DNA from: Arcobacter sp.
GTDB taxonomy: Bacteria > Campylobacterota > Campylobacteria > Campylobacterales > Arcobacteraceae
Reading direction: 5' to 3'
Assembly: GCA_002869535.1 (NCBI GenBank)
Contig: PKUK01000008.1
Span: 478,351-542,350, forward strand
DNA: 64,000 bases
Shown here: positions 34,623 to 44,664 of the stretch, in pieces
How the letters are laid out: each line of letters opens with the position of its first letter
Numbering within the stretch: the first letter of the stretch is position 1
Program-made: the position numbers and the translations under genes
The notes under the pieces: generated by a model
What the model saw: only the letters and a program-made list of their open reading frames with translations
What the model was told of the DNA's origin: nothing
Databases searched by the model: none

Positions 34623-36479
34623 ATGGATTCTAACAAAAAAATAACATTAATAATTTTTTCAATGGTTACACTATTAACAATAGTTATTGTTGCTCTTGTT
34701 GCACTAGGTTCCAGACAAAGTGGATATGATGGAGCTAAAAAAAGAGCCTATTTAACAGCTGATATAGTTAAGAAATCCTTAACTACTCATATGGTTAATG
34801 GAAATATGCATCAAAGAGAAATATTCTTAGATAGTATTAGCGAACTTAAAGAGATAAATGATTTATGGATAATTAGAGCTAAAAGTGTTTCAGAACAGTT
34901 TGGTAAATCAACAATTGGAAATGAAATTCCAAGGGATGAGATTGATAAAAAGGTTTTAAGAACAGGAAAAGAAATTGTACTTCCAAATGAGTCTATTAAA
35001 AGTGCAACACTAAGAATTACTATTCCCTACACAGCATCAGCAATTGACAAGCCAAACTGTTTAAGCTGTCATAACGCAAAAGAGGGAGAGGTTTTAGGTG
35101 CCATTTCTTTAAAGTTTGATATCCAAGATGATAGGATTTCAAGTATTGCTGTTTTACTTAATATTATGGGAATTATTACAATATTTTTAATCCTAATTCT
35201 AATTTATATAAGTAGAAAAATAAAACCTTATACTTCTTCTTTTGATTCAATAACAAAAGTATTAAAGCAAGTTCATGAAGGTAACTATTCAGTAAGAGCA
35301 AAAGATGGTGTTCTAAAAGAAGATAAAGAAGCTTTCCAATGGTTAAATGAGATTATTGAAAAACTTGAAACAGTATTAACTGGTATTGAGAAAAACTTAA
35401 CTGCTTTTGTACATAATAGAACATCAAATGTTAATAATGATAAATTATTAACGGCAAAAGAGATAATAGAAGATATCTCTGAAATATATAATTTCAAAAA
35501 AACAATTGAAACAGATTTAACAAAAGAAGATATTTATTATAGATTGGTTCAAGTATTAAAAAATAGACTTAAAATTAAAGATTTTTATATTTTTGAAAAT
35601 AATTTAATCAGAGATGAAAGAACTATGATATTTAGTACAGATGGAACAAAAGCCTGCTGTCATCTAGTAAAAAATATAAAAGAGCAATGCAGAGCAGAGA
35701 GAACAAAAACAGTTGTCTTATCTCAAAATTTTCCAGAAATTTGTAGATCTGCTGTATGTGATGAATGTAATGATTATGTTTGTATTCCATTTTCAATAAA
35801 TGAACAAAAAAGTATTACTATTCATATTTTATGTGAAAATGAAGATGACCTAAACTATACAAAAAATCAAATAGGTATTATTAAAAAATATTTAGAAGAG
35901 ACAAAACCTATTTTAGAAAGTAGAATGTTAATGGATGTTCTACGAGAGCGAAATCTAATTGATGGTCTTACAGGATTATATAATAGAAAATATTTAGATG
36001 ATTTTATTGATAAAAAGATGCCTCAAGAGTTAGTTCATGGCACAACTTATGCTGTTATGTTCTTAGATATCGATTACTTTAAAATGGTTAATGATACCTA
36101 TGGTCATGATGCAGGTGATGCAATATTGCAAAAACTTTCAAAAACAATGAAAGCTGCAATTACTGATAAAGAGTTTATTATTAGATTTGGAGGAGAAGAG
36201 TTCTTAATTATAATGAAAAACCCAACAGAAGAGAGTGCAAATGAGTTGGCCACAAAAATCAACCAAGAGTTTGCAAAACTTGTATTTACATTTAATAATG
36301 AATCATTTAGTAAAACTGTTAGTATTGGATATGCATTTTTACCAGAAGATACTGATCAAATTTGGAAATGTATCAAATATGCAGATTTATGTTTATATAA
36401 AGCAAAAGAGACAGGTAGAAATAAAGTTATTAGATTTACAAAAGATTTACTAGAAGGTAAAGATAAAGATAAATATTAA
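34623..36479 (+). CDS. Membrane diguanylate cyclase with haem-motif sensor and cysteine-rich domain
   Basis: This 618-residue protein has a first membrane helix (about 8-28) and a periplasmic region like the Tll0287/DUF3365 sensor that holds one c-type haem motif CLSCH (C146, C149, H150). A second helix follows (about 177-197), then a HAMP-like stretch. A middle domain (about 300-420) has eight cysteines within about 50 residues (CCH, QC, IC, VCDEC, VC). The C-terminal GGDEF domain has FGGEEF, so it should make cyclic di-GMP. The upstream inhibitory RxxD site is missing (T and E occupy those places). It ends in a shared hairpin with mutS7. Redox or gas sensing is likely from the haem motif. 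Confidence 0.88.
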   Translation: MDSNKKITLIIFSMVTLLTIVIVALVALGSRQSGYDGAKKRAYLTADIVKKSLTTHMVNGNMHQREIFLDSISELKEINDLWIIRAKSVSEQFGKSTIGNEIPRDEIDKKVLRTGKEIVLPNESIKSATLRITIPYTASAIDKPNCLSCHNAKEGEVLGAISLKFDIQDDRISSIAVLLNIMGIITIFLILILIYISRKIKPYTSSFDSITKVLKQVHEGNYSVRAKDGVLKEDKEAFQWLNEIIEKLETVLTGIEKNLTAFVHNRTSNVNNDKLLTAKEIIEDISEIYNFKKTIETDLTKEDIYYRLVQVLKNRLKIKDFYIFENNLIRDERTMIFSTDGTKACCHLVKNIKEQCRAERTKTVVLSQNFPEICRSAVCDECNDYVCIPFSINEQKSITIHILCENEDDLNYTKNQIGIIKKYLEETKPILESRMLMDVLRERNLIDGLTGLYNRKYLDDFIDKKMPQELVHGTTYAVMFLDIDYFKMVNDTYGHDAGDAILQKLSKTMKAAITDKEFIIRFGGEEFLIIMKNPTEESANELATKINQEFAKLVFTFNNESFSKTVSIGYAFLPEDTDQIWKCIKYADLCLYKAKETGRNKVIRFTKDLLEGKDKDKY

Positions 36480-36490
36480 TCTTTATCTTT
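36459..36490. terminator. Shared hairpin between GGDEF gene and mutS7
   Basis: A 12-base stem AAAGATAAAGAT/ATCTTTATCTTT with an eight-base loop overlaps both convergent stop codons. Confidence 0.65.
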
Positions 36491-39449
36491 ATTTCTCTTC
36501 TAACATAGTGTAATGAAGCTCCAAGCCTTTTGAAGTAGCTACAAAACCATTAACATTGATTTTTCCTTCATGTACTAGCTTATGGTGCTCTTTACACAGT
36601 GGGATTAGATTGTATTTGTGGTTTGCATTTACATGACCTATAAAGCCATCTTTATTTGCTCTTGCTTGCTCTTTTATATGATGAACATCATCAACACTTC
36701 TTCCACAAATTACACAAGTAGAAACAATAAGGTCTTTATTGTACTTAGAAGACTTTCTTTGAGAAATTCTCTCAATTGGCTCATAATCATCAGTTAATTT
36801 TTTTCTAATATCATTTGCCATTTTTAAGAACTCTTTATCCATATGAAGAGATTTCGCATATTCAAGCCCATACATACTACTTCCACTTCCATATTGAAGT
36901 TTTCTATTAAAAATAAGTTTATCTTCATCGTCTTCATACATTACTGATAAGTGTAAACAAATTATATTTTTAAGTTTTTCTATCTCAGGAAGTTCTGGCA
37001 ATTGATGCAAGTGAGTAGCAAACATAAATATTGATTCTAGTTTTGAAAGTTTTAGTATAGCACTTGCCACAATACTAACTCCACTCATGGTTTCTGTACT
37101 ATGACTTATTTCATCACCAAGAATTAAAGAGTTTTTAGTTGCTCTATTAAATATATTTTTTAATTCTAACATTTCAACAGCAAAAGAAGATAAACCTTTT
37201 GCAATATTATCAGCCCCTGAAATTCTAGTAAATACAGCATCAAAAATAGAAAATCTCATAGATTTACAAGGTACATAAAATCCAGCTTGAGCTAAAATAA
37301 CAGCAATTCCAATTGACTTCATAAGTGAGGATTTACCACTTGAGTTTATTCCATAAAGTAAAACTCCATGCATCTTATTATTGTACATATTTATTGGATT
37401 TGAATTTTTGATAATAACATTATTTTTATACTCATCACTTGCAAGGCTAAGCTCACCTAAAATAACATCATTTGGTACATAAATCCCCTGCTCTTCTCCA
37501 TCTTCAATTATAGGATGTCGCAGGTCAATTAGCTCAATAAAACTCTCATTATCTTTTGTTTTTACTATCTTAGCAGGTGAATAGTTATTCTTTTTTGCAG
37601 TTTTAATATTTGATACAGTTAAATCAATCTCAGCAATAAACTGAACCAACTCTTCTAATAAAATTGCAAATTTGTTCTCAAACTCAAGAAGTTTTTCTTT
37701 AAAAACAAGTTTATTTAATTCTATAATTTTTCTTAAATTATGTACATATTTATCTGAAATATCTTCTGTAAGTTTACAAGTTATTTTTACAGAGTTTGTT
37801 TGAACTTTTATTTTAAAATCTTTAAATAAAAGTAGCTCATCATCAATAATTAGATGTGAATTTAAAAGCTCTTCACGGACAAGATTAAATCTACTTTTTG
37901 TAAGTCCTAAATAAAATCCCTCTTTATCAAGTCTTTGAACACTTACAAAGTTTTCATCATTTGATTTTAAAAACCCTAAAATATGAAACTTCAAAATATC
38001 AAGTTTATCTTTTAACTTTTGATTTTCATTCATAAGTTCATCTATTTTTGTATTGATTCCTTCACAAATCATATTTGCTTCCACATCTTTTAGCATATAT
38101 TTACCACTAATAGATAAATCAAAAGTAGAATCAATGGAATCAATAAACATCTGTAACTCAGCAGAAGTGCATGGAGCTGTAAAAAACTTATAATTCTCCA
38201 TAAAAGTAACTACTTCTTTTATACTCAATAAGGAGTCATATAAATAGTTTAATTCAAAAGGATGAAGTCGCGAAAGTTTTATTCTACGTGTTAATCTTTC
38301 TATATCATAAATATTCGCTAGTTCAGACTCTATAGGAGCATGATAATCATATAACTCTTTAGATAAAGCATAACGTCTAAGTAACTCTTTTTCATCTTTA
38401 ACAGGGTGTGTTAACCTCTCTTTTAAAAGTCTTTTCCCCATAGCTGTTGATGTATTATTTATGATTTTTATTAGACTTGGATTATGAGAGGTTTCTATTA
38501 TGTTTAATTGCTCTAAAGCATTATTTCCAAGATAAATATATCTACTTATATCTAGTTTTTGAGGAAATGAAAGTTTTTGAATAATCTTTGCATCATGTCC
38601 TATTACAAAATCAATGAGTACAGAAAGTGATTCTGTTGCTAGGGGTACTCTTTCCATATCAAGATGTTCAATTGAAGTTAAAAGTGACTCTATATTAAAT
38701 ACATTTTTAAATAGCTCATTTTGATAAACAATTTTTGGTCTAAAGGTGCTTATATGAAAAGTTTTATGGGATAATTCAAGATACTCAATTATCTCCTTTT
38801 GGTTTATATCTTTATCACAAAAAGAGACTACAATTTCATTTGTTTTATGCATATTCATGTAGTTAAAACACTCATCTAAAGCAAAGTTTTTATCTTCACT
38901 TGTTCCATGAACTTCATTGTAATAACACTTTCCAGTCGTTACATCAATGGCACTATAACCAACAGAAAAAATTCCTTTGTTGCAATCAATTGTAAGTGAG
39001 GTAATATTGTTCTCATCTTGGTCAATTACAAAATCAAAGTTTGTACCTGGACTTACAACTGTATCAAGGTATCTGCTAACTTTAGGAGGAAGACCTTTTT
39101 GTCTTATTATTACTACTGTATATTTTTGTTCCCCAATTATTCTTGCAAGATGTTTTTCTAGTGAAATAGCAGGAACACCTGCCATAATAGGATTCTCTTT
39201 TGAGTTTTCTAATATAGCTTTATTTTTACGTGTTAGTTGGATATTAAGTAGCTCAGCAATCTCTTTTGCTTTACCTATTTGCTCTTCTTAATTATTTACT
39301 TCGTAAACTTCAAAAAATGTTCCTATCTCCATAAGTACAACAGTATTTACACCGTACTTTTTTTCAAAGATTTTTTGAAGTTTAAAATATGTTACAGTTA
39401 AAAGCTCACCTTTATTTTGTAAAAGCTCATTTACTTCTGCATTTACCAC
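36489..39449 (-). pseudogene. MutS7-type mismatch-repair ATPase with C-terminal HNH nuclease, in-frame TAA at codon 54
   Basis: Read from GTG at 39449 (TAGTG overlap with the upstream gene), 986 codons are open except TAA at 39290-39288. Before the stop lies the mismatch-recognition motif GTFFEVY (Phe45-x-Glu47). After it domain I continues (GKAKEIAELLNIQLTRK), then the core, the ATPase with Walker A GINSSGKSS and Walker B LILGDEIS, and an HNH module (CVICG, HHIKEQ, CKEHHKLVH). This composition is the MutS7 group, known from some Campylobacterota, octocoral mitochondria and large DNA viruses. An internal restart at ATG 39185 would make an 898-residue protein without the mismatch motif. The stop replaces what by context is a glutamate; a sequencing error is possible. 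Confidence 0.88.
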
Positions 39450-39868
39450 TATCTTCTAACTCCTGTCCATGTTCTTATTAACTCTCTTTGTTCTTTTGAA
39501 AGTTCAGCTTTTTTATGCATTGATACATAGCTTGCAAGTGGCATAGCAGCATAAACTGTTCTATAAATCTCTTTTAATTTTTTAGTTTTTTCATCTTTAC
39601 TATATGATTCCCAACTAGTAAAATCTAAAGATTTTCGTCCATCATCAACATGTGATTTAAGCATCCAAGAAGCTGGAGCAATTGAGCTATACCATGGCCA
39701 AATAGTCTGGTTAGAGTGGCAATCATAACAAGCATTTTTAAATATTCCCATAACCTCTGTTGGAGCTTGTATCTCTAAAGACTTATCAACAATTGGATTT
39801 GTTTTATCTATTTGAATTGCTTGCATCAAAAGTAAAATTATAAAAAACACTAAAATTGTAATCTTCAT
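39449..39868 (-). CDS. Membrane-anchored haem-binding domain protein
   Basis: This 139-residue protein has an N-terminal membrane anchor or signal (about 3-18) and a haem-binding region with CYDCHSNQTIWPWYSS, which contains the c-type motif CYDCH (about 53-57), followed by W/P-rich residues. It matches the small haem_bd family (PF14376-like) of cytochrome-like periplasmic proteins. The gene abuts the thioredoxin-like gene on the 5' side, with no gap, and overlaps the mutS7 start by its stop codon. An electron-transfer or redox-sensing role is possible. Confidence 0.83.
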   Translation of the reverse strand: MKITILVFFIILLLMQAIQIDKTNPIVDKSLEIQAPTEVMGIFKNACYDCHSNQTIWPWYSSIAPASWMLKSHVDDGRKSLDFTSWESYSKDEKTKKLKEIYRTVYAAMPLASYVSMHKKAELSKEQRELIRTWTGVRR

Positions 39869-40201
39869 TTATTCTCCATAAAACATCTCATAAGGTCTTT
39901 TTATTGCATTTAAAAAAGCACTTATACTTATATTTCTTCCTTCCCTTAAAAACTCTTTGCCATCAAGAAAAAACAAGATCGTGGGAGCTTGAAAAACTCC
40001 AAAATGAGAACTTATCTCTAAGTTCTCATCACTTTTTATTTCATACAAATCTATTTTTGTAAAATTATTTAATATATCTTTTTTTATCTTTGGTTTTAGT
40101 ACAGAACATACTGAACAATTTTTAGATGAAAAGTAGAGAATCAAAGCCTCTTTAGAAGCAATTTTCTCTTTTATCTCTTCTAAACTATTTATTATCTTCA
40201 G
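39869..40201 (-). CDS. Thioredoxin-like protein (start uncertain)
   Basis: The frame encodes a thioredoxin-type domain with the redox pair in NCSVCSV, a cis-proline region FQAPTIL, and the tail GREGRNIS-like. The first usual start is TTG at 40144, but that would cut off the first helix. In-frame residues upstream ([11 protein letters not shown]) look like true thioredoxin-like sequence. The frame is open back to 40204. AGAGGAAG lies six bases before CTG at 40201-40199, so CTG is the best start, which is rare; a changed ATG is an alternative. It overlaps the end of the DUF1538 gene. It probably reduces disulfides in the cytoplasm or, with the haem protein beside it, helps in haem-protein maturation (inferred). 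Confidence 0.75.
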   Translation of the reverse strand: MKIINSLEEIKEKIASKEALILYFSSKNCSVCSVLKPKIKKDILNNFTKIDLYEIKSDENLEISSHFGVFQAPTILFFLDGKEFLREGRNISISAFLNAIKRPYEMFYGE

Positions 40202-42182
40202 TTTTTACTTCCTCTTTCACATCTTGTTCTTCATTTTCATTATCATCATCTTTATGATCTTTTCTATTCTCAAAAATATCATGTCTACTTAGACTAATAC
40301 CTTTCATATGTGTTAGAGGAAAGGCAAAGGCGATACCTTTTCCTTCTGTTGTAATATGAAGTGAATGAATTATTGATTTTATAACTGGGTTTACCAAAGC
40401 TTTTGGTAATAAAAATAGAAGTAAAGAATCATTTGCTTCAAAAGATGTTCGATAGAAGTTGTGCATTTTTCCAAGACCCATACCATCTGCTCTTAATACA
40501 GTAACACCATTTGCTCCTGCTTTACTAGCTGCTTGAATTGCATCTATTTTTTTATCTTTTGGCACTATTATTGCAACAGCATAAAAATCCATAGGTAAAG
40601 AGTGTCTTCTATTACTTCCATCAATATTTACAGTTGCTAAATCCATATTTTCAGCATCTACTAAATTATCCCGTAAGATATTTTCAGCTTCAATTTGTGT
40701 ATCAGATTTAACCCCAAGTTTTTCAGTTAACACACCATAAAGCATAACTGTAATCATTGGAAACAATGATGCAAAAGCAATAAGTCCAAAACCATCAATA
40801 AGTGGACTTCTTCCTGGTATATTTGTAGCTAAACCAATACCAAGTGCTGCTACTAGTGGAACTGTAACGGTTGAAGTTGTAACCCCACCACTATCATAAG
40901 CAATAGGAATAATATATTTTGGTGCTATAAATGTAAGAACTATAACTAATAAATATCCAACAATAATATAATAATGAATATGTCCACCATCAATTATTCT
41001 AAATGCTCCAAGGGCAATACCAATGGCAACTCCAAGGGCAACAAAAAGCCTTAAGGCAAAGTCATTAATCTTACCATCACTAATCTCTTTTGCTTTTTTA
41101 GCAATGGCCATAAGTGCTGGTTCTGCCATGGTAGTAGAAAACCCAATAGCAAAAGCAAAGGCATATATTACAAATACAGAATTACCTTTTGTTAACTGAT
41201 AAGCCATTGTTTCACCAAGACTAAACAGCCCTAATTCAAGTCCTAAGATAAAAGCATATAAACCAATAATTACAAGTCCAAAACCTAAAAATACTGTTTT
41301 GATATTTTGAATACTCTTTTTTAATACTCCATATTGGAAAAACAATATAATAAGTAAGATTGGCGTTACATCTTTTATAACTGCAATTATTCCACTAATT
41401 ATAGAACTTACAGTTATGTCAGTTGGAGAAGAAATAACTGGTTTAATAATAACTTCAGCAACATCTTTTGCATCAACTAAATTATATACTGCTATTCCAT
41501 AAATTTGTACAAAAATCATAGGAGTCAAAGAAGCAAAAGCTATAAGTCCAAATCCATCAACAACTGGATTTCGCCCTTTTATATTTGAAGCTAATCCAAT
41601 ACCTAAAGCTGCAACAAGCGGCACAGTCACAGTAGAGGTAGTTACACCTCCTAAGTCATATGCAAGTCCAATAATCTCTTTTGGTGCAAAAAAAGTAACA
41701 CTTACAACCATAAGATAACCAGCTATAATATAATAGTGAATAGGATGACCTTTAATTATCCTAAAGACACCAAGTAAAATAGCAAATCCAACGGAACCAG
41801 CCACAACATATCTTAAAATTGAGGCATCAATTCTACCACTAGATATTGATGCTGCCTTGTCTGCAATTACTGCAAGTGCAGGTTCTGCTACTGTTGTACC
41901 AAAACCAATTAGAAATCCAAATATTAAAATCCATAAAGTCCAACCAGATTTTGCGAAATCTCTAGCTAAACCTTCCCCCACTGGAAATATACCTATTTCT
42001 AAACCTTGCAAGAAGATTGCCAAACCAACCCCAACAATAATCAGACCAATACTTGTCGAAATCCAACCATCTGGAACAGTTTGTATTATTGCTAATTGAA
42101 AAAATAAAATTACTAAAACAATTGTAAGAAGATCTCTAAAAGAATCTTTTAGTAATTTTAAGAAAAAGTTAAATTGCATCAT
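40185..42182 (-). CDS. DUF1538 double-module membrane protein with PII-like C-terminal domain
   Basis: This 665-residue protein contains two DUF1538 halves, about 10-250 and 265-495. Each half repeats [24 protein letters not shown]-like, [16 protein letters not shown] and [28 protein letters not shown] motifs, so it is an internal duplication as in many transporters. The C-terminus (about 540-640) has the form of a PII-like regulatory domain ([16 protein letters not shown], then [10 protein letters not shown]), ending in an acidic/lysine tail. DUF1538 proteins are uncharacterised transporters or channels. The fused PII-like domain suggests gating by a small ligand such as a nucleotide or by nitrogen state. 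The function is unknown. Confidence 0.85.
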   Translation of the reverse strand: MMQFNFFLKLLKDSFRDLLTIVLVILFFQLAIIQTVPDGWISTSIGLIIVGVGLAIFLQGLEIGIFPVGEGLARDFAKSGWTLWILIFGFLIGFGTTVAEPALAVIADKAASISSGRIDASILRYVVAGSVGFAILLGVFRIIKGHPIHYYIIAGYLMVVSVTFFAPKEIIGLAYDLGGVTTSTVTVPLVAALGIGLASNIKGRNPVVDGFGLIAFASLTPMIFVQIYGIAVYNLVDAKDVAEVIIKPVISSPTDITVSSIISGIIAVIKDVTPILLIILFFQYGVLKKSIQNIKTVFLGFGLVIIGLYAFILGLELGLFSLGETMAYQLTKGNSVFVIYAFAFAIGFSTTMAEPALMAIAKKAKEISDGKINDFALRLFVALGVAIGIALGAFRIIDGGHIHYYIIVGYLLVIVLTFIAPKYIIPIAYDSGGVTTSTVTVPLVAALGIGLATNIPGRSPLIDGFGLIAFASLFPMITVMLYGVLTEKLGVKSDTQIEAENILRDNLVDAENMDLATVNIDGSNRRHSLPMDFYAVAIIVPKDKKIDAIQAASKAGANGVTVLRADGMGLGKMHNFYRTSFEANDSLLLFLLPKALVNPVIKSIIHSLHITTEGKGIAFAFPLTHMKGISLSRHDIFENRKDHKDDDNENEEQDVKEEVKTEDNK

Positions 42183-42270
42183 AATTTAAAGCACACCTTT
42201 TATTAAATTTATATATATTAGCGAAAAAAGATATAAGAAGAGTTTTAAGAAGAAGAAAATTTAAATAATC

Positions 42271-42297
42271 AATATAAGAGAATAAATCTCTTATATT
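42271..42297 (-). terminator. Terminator of leuA
   Basis: An 11-base stem AATATAAGAGA/TCTCTTATATT with loop of five bases overlaps the leuA stop on the minus strand and is followed by ATTATTTAAATTTTC. Confidence 0.7.
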
Positions 42298-43849
42298 AAA
42301 CTTGGTGTTCGCTTTTTTTAGCTAATCTCTCTTTTTGAGAAAGATAAGAGTTAAGTGCCCCTAAATAAGCTTTTGCAGTTGCAAGCATAGTATCAATACT
42401 TAGTCCATGCCCTACAAAAGATGGTGAAGATTTATCAAATACTACTCTTGTAGTAACTTTTGCTAAGGCATCTTTACCTTCAGTTACTGAAGTTACATTA
42501 TAACTTTGTAATTCTCCATTATAACCTGTAAGTCTATCTATTGTTTTGAAAATTGCATCCATTGTTCCATTACCAATATTTGCTTCTATCATAACTTCAT
42601 CTTTATGTTTGATAGAAACAGAAGCCATTGGAGTTCCAGCAGAACAGTCAGAGATTTGTAATCCTACTAATTCATATGTTTTGTCATGATTTAATGCTTC
42701 ATCAGTGATTAACATTCTAATATCATCATCAGTAACATCTTTTTTCTTATCAGCTAAAATTTTAAATCTATCAAATGCTGTATTTAACTCAGCATCAGGA
42801 ATTTTATCAAATCCTAAATGTTCAATTTTATCTCTAAATGCAGCACGACCAGAGTGTTTACCTAAGATTAAAGTTGAATCTTTATAAACTCCTACATCTT
42901 CAGGTTTCATGATTTCATATGTCTCTTGATGTTTTAACACACCATCTTGATGAATTCCACTTTCATGTGAAAATGCATTTTTACCCACAATAGCTTTATT
43001 TTGTTGTGGTTCAACACCTGTAATTGTTGCTACTAATCTAGAAGTTGCATATATCTCTTTTGTGTTGATTCCTGTATATAAATCACCAAAAGCATCTTTT
43101 CTAGTCTTAATAGCCATTACTGCCTCTTCTAAGGCTGAATTCCCTGCTCTCTCACCTAAACCATTGATTGTAACTTCTATTTGTCTAGCACCATTCATAA
43201 CAGCTGCTAAAGTATTTGCAGTCGATAATCCTAAGTCATTGTGATTGTGTACAGATATAATTGCTCTATCTCCTGCAAAATCACTTAACTCTTTTACCAT
43301 TGCACCTAACTCTGTTGGTAATCTATATCCAACTGTATCAGGTAAGTTGATTGTGCTAGCTCCCGCACCAATAACTGCGTCCATAACCTCTTTCATAAAA
43401 GAGATATCACTTCTTCCAGCATCTTCTAATGAAAACTCAACATCATCAACAAATGTTCTTGCATACTCAACTGCATGAATTGCTCTTTTGATAACTTCAT
43501 CTTCACTCATTTTTAATTTATATTTCATGTGTATTGGTGAAGTTGCAATAAAAGTGTGAATTCTATGCTTTGCAGCCTTTTGTACTGCTAAACCTGATTG
43601 TTTAATATCATTATCAATCGCTCTACTTAAAGAACAAATACTTGAGTTCTTAACAACCTCTGCTATTCTTGAAACAGCATCAAAATCCCCTGGACTTGCC
43701 GCTGCAAAACCAGCTTCAATAACGTCAACTCCTAATTTTTCTAATTGTAAAGCGACTTTGATTTTTTCATCTGTATTCATAGAACATCCAGGACTTTGTT
43801 CACCATCTCTTAATGTAGTATCAAATACTATAATTCTATTTTTATCCAT
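42296..43849 (-). CDS. leuA: 2-isopropylmalate synthase
   Basis: This 517-residue enzyme condenses acetyl-CoA and 2-oxoisovalerate, the first committed step to leucine. The TIM-barrel has [13 protein letters not shown] (about 9-21), the metal-binding [10 protein letters not shown] and GLGERAGN. The C-terminal LeuA dimer/allosteric domain (about 380-510) is complete, so leucine feedback is expected. The start ATG at 43849 begins [10 protein letters not shown]. It uses acetyl-CoA, which is also the end product of the acetate island, but there is no shared control site visible. Confidence 0.96.
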   Translation of the reverse strand: MDKNRIIVFDTTLRDGEQSPGCSMNTDEKIKVALQLEKLGVDVIEAGFAAASPGDFDAVSRIAEVVKNSSICSLSRAIDNDIKQSGLAVQKAAKHRIHTFIATSPIHMKYKLKMSEDEVIKRAIHAVEYARTFVDDVEFSLEDAGRSDISFMKEVMDAVIGAGASTINLPDTVGYRLPTELGAMVKELSDFAGDRAIISVHNHNDLGLSTANTLAAVMNGARQIEVTINGLGERAGNSALEEAVMAIKTRKDAFGDLYTGINTKEIYATSRLVATITGVEPQQNKAIVGKNAFSHESGIHQDGVLKHQETYEIMKPEDVGVYKDSTLILGKHSGRAAFRDKIEHLGFDKIPDAELNTAFDRFKILADKKKDVTDDDIRMLITDEALNHDKTYELVGLQISDCSAGTPMASVSIKHKDEVMIEANIGNGTMDAIFKTIDRLTGYNGELQSYNVTSVTEGKDALAKVTTRVVFDKSSPSFVGHGLSIDTMLATAKAYLGALNSYLSQKERLAKKSEHQV

Positions 43850-44085
43850 TGTATAACCTTTGTAAATTGGGCATATTATATCTTTTTTTAAATAAAAGAA
43901 AAACTTGTACGAGAATTAAATTATATATGTAAAATAATATATGTTAGAGGAAGTTTTTGAGTAGAAGTAGAGAGTTTACACTTTTTATGAAATTATTTTT
44001 GTAAAAATCGAATTTTTTCATTACACTCTCCTGTTAATTTTGGTGACAAATTATATTTTATTTAATAAAATTTGTCAAGTGAAGT

Positions 44086-44664
44086 TTATAAAACTTCACC
44101 AACTTTTATTTTTTTGCCTAGTTTTATATTTAATTTATACGATGTTGGAATATATATTTTCACAATACCATTTATAAATATTCCTACTTTTTGGTATTGT
44201 ATTACCTCTTTATTTTCTAAAAAAGCATGAGATATATTAAACCTTCCAGAGATAAGTTCAACTTTTATATCATCAAAAGTTAATACTCTTTTTTCATTTA
44301 ATTGTTTTGCTTTAAAGCTATTAGTACATAAATTTAAACCATTTTGATGCATAACTTCTTTAAAAATTGAATCTTTTGGAGCAATTAAAATGTGTGATGA
44401 AGACAATAAGCAAACATCAATATAGATAACATTTTGTGAATCTATTTTATCAATAGCTATAATCTCTCCACTTATAGGCGAAACTAAAGCATCAACTTTT
44501 GCTTTTACTTTCATATTATCTCTATAAATATATAGTAAAAATATACTTATAAATAGAGCAATTATTGCTAAAGTATCACAAATGAAAAGGTATGAAAACA
44601 CAAAAATAGCAAAAGAGATATAAATATATGATGTCCCCTCTTTTGCTACAAATTTATTAATCAT
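44086..44664 (-). CDS. Phosphatidylserine decarboxylase-like membrane protein lacking the cleavage serine
   Basis: This 192-residue protein has two membrane helices near the N-terminus (about 10-48) and then a domain like archaeal/short phosphatidylserine decarboxylases (LVSPISGEIIAID, SSSHILIAPKDS, HAFLENKE). True enzymes self-cleave at a glycine-serine, such as GST or GSR near the end, to form pyruvoyl. Here the place reads FINGIVKIYIP with N-G, so the catalytic serine is absent. The start at 44664 overlaps the ftsH stop by eight bases (ATGATTAATAA), better than an upstream in-frame ATG at 44709. In Campylobacter a similar gene follows ftsH and precedes pssA. Its role is probably non-enzymatic or different. 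Confidence 0.75.
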   Translation of the reverse strand: MINKFVAKEGTSYIYISFAIFVFSYLFICDTLAIIALFISIFLLYIYRDNMKVKAKVDALVSPISGEIIAIDKIDSQNVIYIDVCLLSSSHILIAPKDSIFKEVMHQNGLNLCTNSFKAKQLNEKRVLTFDDIKVELISGRFNISHAFLENKEVIQYQKVGIFINGIVKIYIPTSYKLNIKLGKKIKVGEVL

